A DNA stretch of 50,353 nt from Bacteroidales bacterium (lineage in GTDB: Bacteria; Bacteroidota; Bacteroidia; Bacteroidales; UBA932). The stretch covers positions 1-50,353 of the forward strand of contig JAKSJG010000006.1 of assembly GCA_024398365.1 (NCBI GenBank), read 5' to 3'. The translations under genes and the position numbers were made by a program. A model generated the notes under the pieces. The model made no database searches and was not told the origin of the DNA. It saw nothing but the letters and a program-made list of their open reading frames with translations. Below are positions 43,730 to 50,353 of the stretch, piece by piece (position 1 is the first letter of the stretch; each line of letters opens with the position of its first letter).

Positions 43730-45838
43730 TTATCTACCGAAATATTTGGCGAGTGTCTCAGGAAGCTCGTCGCTGTCAAGCAAATATCTGTACCAGAAAA
43801 TATAATCCTGCATCTCGCTCTGTCTGCCGCGGGCGCCCCTGTAGCCGTGGAACTCCTCAGGATAGATGGCGAGCTCGAAGTTCATGCACTTCTGCTGCAT
43901 CATGTCAATAAGCTGAAGTGTGTTCTGGAAATGCACGTTGTCATCGGCTGTGCCGTGGGTGATGCGGAGCATGTTGGTCCTGTCGCCCTTGTAAGTGGAC
44001 TTCGCAACGCGGTCAATGGCACGTGTGGTCTTGTAGCCGTCAGGGTTGTCCTGAGGTGTGTCCATGTAGCGCTCCGTGTAATGAGTGTCATAGAGCGACC
44101 AGTCATACACACCGCCGCCTGCGATGCCATACTTGTAGTACTCATTGCCCTCGGTGACGAGGACCGTAGTCATCGTGCCGCCGAAGGAGAAGCCGGATAC
44201 GCCTATCTTGTCCTTGTTGACAAAAGGCATTTCGCGGAAATATTTCGCACCGTCAATGAAATCCTGCACCTCGATTGTCGAGAGGTAGCGGTATGCCGCC
44301 TCCAGGCCTTTCTTGCCCAGATGACCGCTTACACGGTTGTCAAGCACCACCTGGATCACGCCGTGGTTGGCCCACCACTGATTGCCGCCTGTGCCCCACT
44401 TGTCGAGCACGCGCGGGCTGTCAGGACCGCCGTAGATGCTGACCTTGACAGGATAATGTGAGTTGTAATACTTGTTGAAATCAAGCGGCCATACCACCAG
44501 TGCAGGCAATACGGTACCGTCTCTCATGGTGATATCGATGACATCTGCCGTGGCAATATCATATTTGTCGAAATCCTCTCCCTTGCTGTCGAAGATGACG
44601 CTGGACTTTATGCCCTTTGCGGAACCGTTCTTCGGGATATCGAAAGCCACGAGCCTGTCAGGGGTCTTGGTATTGGAAGCCATGGCCACAACATGGCGGT
44701 CATCATCGGAGACGAATACTGAAGAATAGAAGTAATTACCTTCTGATATTCTGTCAAGGGACTTGTTGCGAAGGGTCACGCGGTAGATATCGACTCTTGT
44801 GGAAGCCTCGCGCTTGGCAGTGAAGAAGAGGTATTTGCTGTCCACCTTGAGGAGTCTGACAGTCCAGTTATTGCCTTCGGTGAGCTGCTCGAAGCGCTTG
44901 CCGTCATAGCTGAGGAAATATATCTGCTGCCAGCCGCTGAAGTCGCGCACGATATAGATGCCCTCCTTGGTGAAGAGCATCTCGTCCATCCAGTCTATCC
45001 AGCTGTCCTGGTGCTCCTTATAGACTGAACGCTTGCTGCCGTCCAGAGGATTGACTGAGAAAAGTTCCATGTCATCCTGGGAACGCGGCATCCAGGCAAC
45101 CATGAACCTGGTACCGTCGCCGCTCCAGAACGGAATGCCGAAGTACTGATCCTTGTTCTCGTCGAAATCGGACCATACGATCTCACCGCCAGCTACGGAA
45201 ACGAAGCCGACCTTGACCTTGGGGTTCTCGGCTCCGGCCTTCGGATACCTTGTCTCGAGCAGGAATCCGTGAAGGCCCGGCGAATGATATATAGGGAACA
45301 TAGGCACACCGCTGTTGTCAAAGCGGTAGAATGCCAGCACCTTGCTGTCAGGAGACCACCAGAATGCCTTGTACCTGGATGAGCGGCCGAGTATCTCCTC
45401 ATAATATACCCATGAAGCGTAACCGTTGAGTATGAGGTCGGAACCGTCGAAGGTGTGACGAGTGATCTCACCTGTGGCAACATCCATCGAGTAGAGGTCA
45501 TTGTTGAGTGTATATGCTATCCTGCTGCGGTCCGGAGAATATGTCGGATTGACCCAGCCCGGCACCTGCTTCGCGAATTCCTCCACGCTCTTCGGAGCCT
45601 GGTATGAATATTCGGAAGAGCTTCCGCTCTTGAAATCATACATATAATGCTTCCCGCCCTGCTGATATACGAACATGTCGTTACCGGAGAAGGTCACCGG
45701 CTTCGGTGCCGGCTTCACGATGGATGACGGCAGTCTGTAAAGCTGCTGCTTCTCGCTGAGTTTTGTCTTTTCAGCCGCGTTGGCTGAGATAGGAAGAATC
45801 ATTGCAAGTCCTGCCATAAGTGTCAGAAAACGTCTCAT
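43730..45838 (-). CDS. S9 family prolyl dipeptidyl peptidase (DPP IV)
   Basis: A 702-residue exported serine peptidase with signal peptide MRRFLTLMAGLAMILPISANA. The first 450 residues form the beta-propeller domain (NPTYSPDRSRIAYTLNNDLY, GRSSRYKAFWWSPDSKVLAFYRF). The alpha/beta-hydrolase half has the nucleophile in GVSGFSFGGTM, the Asp in THGTADDNVHF and the His in EEFHGYRG. It releases X-Pro dipeptides in the periplasm. The peptide-handling SusCD/metallohydrolase genes lie downstream in the same run, which may be meaningful. Confidence 0.93.
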   Translation of the reverse strand: MRRFLTLMAGLAMILPISANAAEKTKLSEKQQLYRLPSSIVKPAPKPVTFSGNDMFVYQQGGKHYMYDFKSGSSSEYSYQAPKSVEEFAKQVPGWVNPTYSPDRSRIAYTLNNDLYSMDVATGEITRHTFDGSDLILNGYASWVYYEEILGRSSRYKAFWWSPDSKVLAFYRFDNSGVPMFPIYHSPGLHGFLLETRYPKAGAENPKVKVGFVSVAGGEIVWSDFDENKDQYFGIPFWSGDGTRFMVAWMPRSQDDMELFSVNPLDGSKRSVYKEHQDSWIDWMDEMLFTKEGIYIVRDFSGWQQIYFLSYDGKRFEQLTEGNNWTVRLLKVDSKYLFFTAKREASTRVDIYRVTLRNKSLDRISEGNYFYSSVFVSDDDRHVVAMASNTKTPDRLVAFDIPKNGSAKGIKSSVIFDSKGEDFDKYDIATADVIDITMRDGTVLPALVVWPLDFNKYYNSHYPVKVSIYGGPDSPRVLDKWGTGGNQWWANHGVIQVVLDNRVSGHLGKKGLEAAYRYLSTIEVQDFIDGAKYFREMPFVNKDKIGVSGFSFGGTMTTVLVTEGNEYYKYGIAGGGVYDWSLYDTHYTERYMDTPQDNPDGYKTTRAIDRVAKSTYKGDRTNMLRITHGTADDNVHFQNTLQLIDMMQQKCMNFELAIYPEEFHGYRGARGRQSEMQDYIFWYRYLLDSDELPETLAKYFGR

Positions 45839-45841
45839 AAG

Positions 45842-46519
45842 CTATCTCCTGTTGCCTGAAGTGAATATCATGATGTAATAGATCAATGTGGCGAGTGAGC
45901 TGAGTGCCGCCACCACATATGTATATGCAGCGGACTTGAGAGCGCTGCATGCGTATTCGTGATTGGAGTAGTCGGTGATGCCGGCCTTGTTGAGCCATGC
46001 GGTTGCCCTCTGGCTGGCGTTGACCTCGACCGGAAGGGTGACGAGCGAGAAGAGAGTCGTCATAGCGAAAAGTATGATGCCGAAGAGCATCACGCCCGGG
46101 AATATGTTCACCAGAAGCATTCCGAGCAGGAGCACCCAGGTCACAGCCTTGGATGCGAATGAGACTGCAGGGACCAGGGCTGAGCGCAGCTTTACTGGCG
46201 CATAGCCTGTGGCATGCTGCACGGCGTGGCCGCATTCATGTGCGGCTACAGCGGCGGCGGCCACTGAACAGCTGCCATATACGGCATCGCTGAGGTTGAG
46301 GGTCATGTTGCTCGGATTGAAATTGTCAGTCAGCTGACCCGGGATGTGTGTTATCTTCACATTGTGGATGCCATGGTCGTTGAGCATCTTCTGTGCGACC
46401 TCCGCACCTGTCATTCCGTTGGAAATCCTGATTTTGGAAAACTTCGCGAATTTGCTCTGCAAACTCGCCTGTACAGCGTAGCTTAAGATCGCAATGCCTA
46501 TGAAAAGAATCCAATACAT
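45842..46519 (-). CDS. YugP-type neutral zinc metallopeptidase
   Basis: A 225-residue membrane-associated protein with an N-terminal helix, a zinc motif H94-E-C-G-H98 in VAAHECGHAVQHATGYAPVKLR, then several helices in the second half (VTWVLLLGMLLVNIFPGVMLFGIILF; ALSSLATLIYYIMIF). This is the Zn_peptidase_2/YugP family, whose substrate is not known. The DPP IV gene follows after 3 bases; the helicase gene precedes by 11. Confidence 0.9.
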   Translation of the reverse strand: MYWILFIGIAILSYAVQASLQSKFAKFSKIRISNGMTGAEVAQKMLNDHGIHNVKITHIPGQLTDNFNPSNMTLNLSDAVYGSCSVAAAAVAAHECGHAVQHATGYAPVKLRSALVPAVSFASKAVTWVLLLGMLLVNIFPGVMLFGIILFAMTTLFSLVTLPVEVNASQRATAWLNKAGITDYSNHEYACSALKSAAYTYVVAALSSLATLIYYIMIFTSGNRR

Positions 46520-46530
46520 ATCTTTAAGTT

Positions 46531-47952
46531 TTATTGTTTGTCAAAAAATTCATCCTTGAAGTTCACGAAATATACCTTCTTCACGCCGCGGGTGATGGCG
46601 GTATAAAGCCATTTGAGGTCATCCAGCTCTATGTCCTTCCAGAACGGGTTGTCTATGAAGACGCAGTCCCACTGGCCGCCCTGCGACTTGTGGCAGGTGA
46701 TGGCGGTGGCATACTTGAGCTGCAGAGCGTTGAAGTACTTGTCCTCACGCACCTTGCGGTAGCGGTTGCGGGCCGTCTTCACGTCAGCATAGTCTGCATT
46801 CACGCCTTCGTAGAGTGCCTTGCTCTGCTCCGCGGAAAGTGACGGCGCCTCGCTCTCGAGCGTATCCAGTATCACCTTCGCCGTGATCTCCACATCGTTG
46901 TAATCAGGGAAGGACAGCTGCGCTTCCGCGAAATTGAGGCCGTAGCGCTCCTCGTACTTCGATATGCGGCGCAGTTCGGCCACATCGCCGTTGGCGATGA
47001 AATCCAGTTCCGGCACGTCTTCCAGGAACTGATAGCAGTTCTTGACTACCATCAGTTTGTCCCCGCGGGTGAGGCGTTCCTCGCGGTAGAGGACTGTTGA
47101 GCGAATGCCGGCATTGTAGCGGTTGGCGCGCTTGTTTGAACGGCAGAGCACCACTATGTTGTCCAGCCCGTAGCGTCCCACTGCATCAGAGATGGTCTCG
47201 ATAAGGTCTCCTCCGGTAATGGCTTCCACGTCAGTGAAACCCTTCATCCTGAGCTTCGGGACATCCACCGTCTCGCGCTCTATCAGCGAGCGTACAATGG
47301 TGGCATTGGTCAGTATGCCGCTTTCGGCGGCCTGACGTACGACATCGCGCAGATCCGCAGTCCTTACAGGGCCGAACTGCGACATGTACTCAAGGCTCAG
47401 CGCAGGACTGCAATCCATGCCCACAGGAGGCAGCTGACCCTTGTCGCCGATGAGTATCAGCTTGTTATCGACTCCGGCACGAATGAAGGACACAAGGTCG
47501 GAGAGCAGGTCACCGCTTCCGAAGAGCGTATCCTGCATCACCGCGGCCGAGGTGGAGATGAGAGAAGCCTCATCCACGATGAAATAAGTGTCCTTGGCCT
47601 TGTTGACATTGAGCTGGAACTCCCCTATTCCGCCCGCCAGGGACTTCTGGCGGTAGATATGCTTGTGGATGGTGCTGGATTTCTCCCCGGTGAAGCCGGA
47701 GAGCACCTTGGCTGCGCGGCCTGTCGGTGCCAGCAGCACGTAGTTGTATTTGAGCTCCTTAAGGGTGCGGACAAATGCGGAGATGGCTGAAGTCTTGCCG
47801 GTGCCGGCGTAACCGCTCACCAGCAGTATGTCGCATTCCTCATAGCTTACGGCGAAGTCAGCAAGCGCCGCGAAGAGCTGTCTCTGGCCCTCCGTTGGCG
47901 GGAATGAGAGATGTTCCGCCATCTTGCCTGCAAGGAAATCCGCCGCTGCCAT
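46531..47952 (-). CDS. RecD-like SF1B DNA helicase
   Basis: The 473 residues have Walker A GYAGTGKTS at 47-55 in VSGYAGTGKTSAIS, then LLAPTGRAAKVL, a Walker B YFIVDEASLI, LILIGDKGQLPPVG and the late ATAITCHKSQGGQWDCVFID / WLYTAITRGVKKVYFV motifs of superfamily 1. It is the short stand-alone RecD/Dda-type helicase common in Bacteroidetes, without RecB or RecC neighbours. The role is probably DNA repair or recombination. It starts 4 bases after trkH. Confidence 0.92.
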   Translation of the reverse strand: MAAADFLAGKMAEHLSFPPTEGQRQLFAALADFAVSYEECDILLVSGYAGTGKTSAISAFVRTLKELKYNYVLLAPTGRAAKVLSGFTGEKSSTIHKHIYRQKSLAGGIGEFQLNVNKAKDTYFIVDEASLISTSAAVMQDTLFGSGDLLSDLVSFIRAGVDNKLILIGDKGQLPPVGMDCSPALSLEYMSQFGPVRTADLRDVVRQAAESGILTNATIVRSLIERETVDVPKLRMKGFTDVEAITGGDLIETISDAVGRYGLDNIVVLCRSNKRANRYNAGIRSTVLYREERLTRGDKLMVVKNCYQFLEDVPELDFIANGDVAELRRISKYEERYGLNFAEAQLSFPDYNDVEITAKVILDTLESEAPSLSAEQSKALYEGVNADYADVKTARNRYRKVREDKYFNALQLKYATAITCHKSQGGQWDCVFIDNPFWKDIELDDLKWLYTAITRGVKKVYFVNFKDEFFDKQ

Positions 47953-47956
47953 ACCG

Positions 47957-49405
47957 TCAATGCCTCCTTCCGAAAAGTGTGAATACCATTAGCACCGAAT
48001 AGACGCCGAGACGTCCTATGATCATCTGAAGCCCCATTATGAACTTGGCCAGGGCCGGAACCGCCGCGAAGTTGGCCATTGTGCCGACGGAGCCGAAAGC
48101 GGGTCCGACATTGCTCATCATGGCAATGGAGATGCCGATGGACTCGAGCAGGTCGAAGCCGAAGATCGAATAGATGAGAGAGAAGATGAACGAGAGCACA
48201 AGATATATGATGACGAACATCGACACGCTGCTCATCAGTTCGCGGTCAATGATGGTATTACCGGAACGAACCTGTATCACGGCATTCGGGTGCGCCATCT
48301 TGCGGACCTGGGCCTTGATGCCGTTGAGCAGTATCAGGACGCGGTCTGAACGCATGCCGCTGGTGGTGGAGCCGGAGCAGCCGCACTGCATCATGGCTAT
48401 CATCATCAGCAGGGTCGCGAAGACAGGCCATCCGTTGGTATCAGCAATGGCGAAGCCGCTGGTGGACATGGTGGAAATCACCTCGAAGAGGGATATTCTC
48501 AGGGACTGGACCGGATTGGTCTCAATGCCGGAAATGACAAGACTCGCAGCAATAAGCACGGAAATCACGGCAAGTGTGCCGAGATAGAACTTGGTCACGG
48601 CATTCTTGAAGACCTTCGGAGTACGGGTGGCCACGGAAGCGTAGATCAGTCCGTAATGCAGTGACGAGAGCACCATGAAGAGCATCAGCACCATCTCGAT
48701 GCCCACCGAGTCATATGCCGCTATGGAGAGGTTGCGTGTGCTGAATCCGCCGGTCGCAACTACGCTGAATGCATGGTTGATCGCATCAAATGCAGGCATT
48801 CCCGCCAGCAGGAGCAGCAGGAAGGCCGCCACGGTCAGGCAGAGATATACCGTAACCACAACCTTGACGTATTTGTCCGATACGTAATGGTAATTGTCCT
48901 TGGAAACGTCCATCACCTCCATCTTGCTCATGCGGAAACGCACGGAGCCGATGGACGGAAGTATCATCATGATGAACACGACAACTCCGAGGCCGCCGAT
49001 ATAATGCGTGGAAGAGCGCCAGAAGAGCAGTCCTGCAGGCAGGGCCTCGATGTCGTTGAGTATGGTCGCACCCGTGGTCGTGATGCCGGAGGCGCTCTCG
49101 AACCATGCGTTGATCAGACTGAATTCGCCTCCCCACAGCACGTACGGCAGCATTCCGAAGAGGCAGCAGAGCACCCAGGCAAGCAGCAGTATGGCCAGAC
49201 CTTCGCGGGTGTTGATATCCTTGCCCCTGCGCACGAAGATCAGCGGGAACATACCGAAGAGCATCGTGATGATGGCGCTGAGCAGCAGAGGCGAGAATGC
49301 GGAGTCAAAGCCGTACAGCGCGGATACGCCTGCCGACAGGAGCATGAATATCGCATTGCAGATGAGTGCGATACCTACATTTCTTGATATGATTCCGAGA
49401 TTCAC
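47957..49405 (-). CDS. TrkH/KtrB-family potassium uptake membrane subunit
   Basis: A 482-residue inner-membrane channel with the four M1-P-M2 repeats and filter-like segments: SASGITTTGATIL, FSVVATGGFSTRNLS, VISTMSTSGFAIAD and MSNVGPAFGSVG. It takes up K+ with a cytoplasmic TrkA/KtrA partner, which is not in this window. The start is a GTG at 49405 overlapping the TGA of the HAMP gene (GTGA), so translation is coupled. Confidence 0.93.
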   Translation of the reverse strand: MNLGIISRNVGIALICNAIFMLLSAGVSALYGFDSAFSPLLLSAIITMLFGMFPLIFVRRGKDINTREGLAILLLAWVLCCLFGMLPYVLWGGEFSLINAWFESASGITTTGATILNDIEALPAGLLFWRSSTHYIGGLGVVVFIMMILPSIGSVRFRMSKMEVMDVSKDNYHYVSDKYVKVVVTVYLCLTVAAFLLLLLAGMPAFDAINHAFSVVATGGFSTRNLSIAAYDSVGIEMVLMLFMVLSSLHYGLIYASVATRTPKVFKNAVTKFYLGTLAVISVLIAASLVISGIETNPVQSLRISLFEVISTMSTSGFAIADTNGWPVFATLLMMIAMMQCGCSGSTTSGMRSDRVLILLNGIKAQVRKMAHPNAVIQVRSGNTIIDRELMSSVSMFVIIYLVLSFIFSLIYSIFGFDLLESIGISIAMMSNVGPAFGSVGTMANFAAVPALAKFIMGLQMIIGRLGVYSVLMVFTLFGRRH

Positions 49406-50196
49406 TTGTTCTGACTGTCGAGGTGGTTCTTGTAAGAGTCGTTCAGGTCGATGATGTCCTTGACCGTCCCGTTGAGTTCAGCTATCTCGTCGGTGCTGTC
49501 AACCTTGACATCATAGCGCTTGCCGAACAGCCTGTAGCCCTTGATGCCCTTGGTGATCCTGAGCACAGGGTTGATGAGATAGTAATTGAGATAGTAATTG
49601 AACAGGAGCACCAGCACAAGTCCGAATATGAGGGATATCATAGCCGGCATTATGCTTCTGTGGAATGCATCCTGAACATTCTGCGAATTGGATATGAGCG
49701 AGTCCTCGCTGACAACCGTCAGCCTTAGGATGTAGTCACGGAACTTCATGTACACCGGCTGGAGGCGTGTATAGAACCAGTCGCGTCTGTAAACCTGGTC
49801 AAACATCCATACCTCCTCGGCTTCGCCAACGACCTGCATGTAGGCGGCATATGCGTACATCACAGAGTCGGCGGCCGCCTGCTCCTGCGGTGTCACGAAA
49901 TCAGAGCGTATCTCGGAGAAAGAGTCAGCGAAGCTGTTGTCCGTGATATTGTCTATATCCACAAGGTCCTTCTCGATATTGCCCATCAGGGTGCGGTTAT
50001 GACTCTCCGCCACATCGAGCAGCTTGCGCGCTGAATTGATGCTCTGGATATTCTCCGCAATGACGTCAGAGACGTAATTGTTCATCTTGCTGAATTCATA
50101 CACAGCGATGAGGCTGGAGAAAAACAGGATCATGCCCAGCACGATGCAGCCCAGAAAGACTTTGCGCTTGATACCGATACCTTTAGAATTTGCCAT
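49402..50196 (-). CDS. HAMP-domain sensor-like protein without output domain
   Basis: The 264 residues have TM1 at about 13-33, a periplasmic helical-bundle region at about 34-182 like the MCP/kinase sensing domain, TM2 at about 183-205, and a HAMP segment at about 206-258 (NPVLRITKGIKG with Pro210, then STDEIAELNGTV). It ends just after HAMP with no kinase, cyclase or chemoreceptor part. Such a stub usually belongs to a sensor; here it is coupled to trkH, so it may sense and modulate potassium uptake. This is inference. A truncated sensor kinase is the alternative. Confidence 0.8.
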   Translation of the reverse strand: MANSKGIGIKRKVFLGCIVLGMILFFSSLIAVYEFSKMNNYVSDVIAENIQSINSARKLLDVAESHNRTLMGNIEKDLVDIDNITDNSFADSFSEIRSDFVTPQEQAAADSVMYAYAAYMQVVGEAEEVWMFDQVYRRDWFYTRLQPVYMKFRDYILRLTVVSEDSLISNSQNVQDAFHRSIMPAMISLIFGLVLVLLFNYYLNYYLINPVLRITKGIKGYRLFGKRYDVKVDSTDEIAELNGTVKDIIDLNDSYKNHLDSQNK

Positions 50197-50216
50197 AGTA
50201 CTTCTATTTTAACTTG

Positions 50217-50247
50217 CAAAATTAACAAAATTAACCGACTATATCAA
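50217..50247 (-). promoter_or_regulatory. Promoter of the HAMP-trkH run
   Basis: On the minus strand TAATTTTG (50224-50217) has a TTG at 50247-50245 with a 20-base spacer. A second TAATTTTG lies at 50233-50226, nine bases upstream. The leader is about 15 nt. It is the only convincing promoter found for the whole 50196-33211 run. Confidence 0.5.
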
Positions 50248-50303
50248 CCCCAAGTCAAGCACTGATGGCAACTCAGACAGAAAGAGGCCGGCAGAAATAA
50301 TGA

Positions 50304-50353
50304 TGTGAACCCCAAAAGTTGGACGGTTTAACATTAATGAGTCACTCTACTGG
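50304..50353. mobile_element. Partial IS3-family insertion sequence end
   Basis: TGTGAACCCCAAAAGTTGGAC at 50304-50324 resembles the terminal inverted repeat of IS3-family (IS150-like) elements, which begin TG and contain CCCCAAAAGTTGGAC. The element would continue beyond the right edge. The last bases could be read as a start (MSHSTG) on the plus strand or as the end of a transposase on the minus strand; the window is too short to decide. Confidence 0.5.

Overview
The window is chromosomal DNA from a member of the Bacteroidota, most likely order Bacteroidales. The evidence is a SusC/SusD (RagA/RagB) pair, BACON and DUF4302 lipoproteins, a substrate-import zinc metallohydrolase lipoprotein, a TatA/TatC pair without TatB, DPP IV, many lipoproteins with acidic residues after the lipobox Cys, and repeated TAnnTTTG (-7) promoter elements with an upstream TTG/TTTG. 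Coding DNA is GC-rich by eye, while the longer intergenic regions are very AT-rich. No CRISPR array, rRNA or intact prophage was seen.

Layout. 1-64: start of a lipoprotein gene that runs off the left edge. 459-3430 (+): htpG, a DUF3298-type lipoprotein and a small membrane protein with an Ala/Asp-rich tail. 3409-7869 (-): a PH-like membrane protein, a lipoprotein with a PNPOx-type flavin domain, tRNA-Val with promoter and terminator, an acyltransferase, a membrane protein and queA. 7870-8388: AT-rich divergent region with three 20-bp iterons and several ATTTGTAAT-type motifs. 8389-14120 (+): XRE regulator, lipoprotein-anchored muramidase, Na/Pi symporter-PhoU fusion, a PyrD homologue with a degenerate active site, and cinA. 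14117-17691 (-): wzz-like and SLBB/wza-like export genes. 17744-18028: a 285-bp hairpin-rich element with 17-bp terminal inverted repeats. 18037-31691 (-): a very compact ten-gene run reading valS, tatA, tatC, ABC-F, flippase, three glycosyltransferases, a probable glycosyltransferase and a YfhO protein. 31884-33146 (-): a fucose-isomerase-like protein. 33211-50196 (-): a twelve-gene run with almost no gaps reading HAMP protein, trkH, RecD-like helicase, Zn peptidase, DPP IV, phosphoglucomutase, maf, susC, susD, metallohydrolase, DUF4302 and BACON protein, closed by a strong terminator. The right edge appears to enter an IS3-family element.

How the genes work together. The flippase, glycosyltransferases, YfhO protein, SLBB export protein and Wzz-like protein form a Wzx/Wzy-type surface polysaccharide pathway. 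No initiating sugar-phosphate transferase, polymerase or ligase is visible, so the pathway must be completed elsewhere. SusC/SusD with the metallohydrolase, DUF4302 and BACON lipoproteins form an outer-membrane uptake machine; the peptidase suggests a peptide or protein ligand rather than a glycan, and no glycoside hydrolase is present.

The features most worth following up are the TIR-flanked hairpin element upstream of the export operon, the iteron region with its XRE regulator and muramidase gene, a palindrome shared by the htpG and valS upstream regions, the degenerate PyrD homologue, a tRNA-Val with C33 and an acceptor-stem mismatch, and the SusCD operon placed directly behind housekeeping genes.
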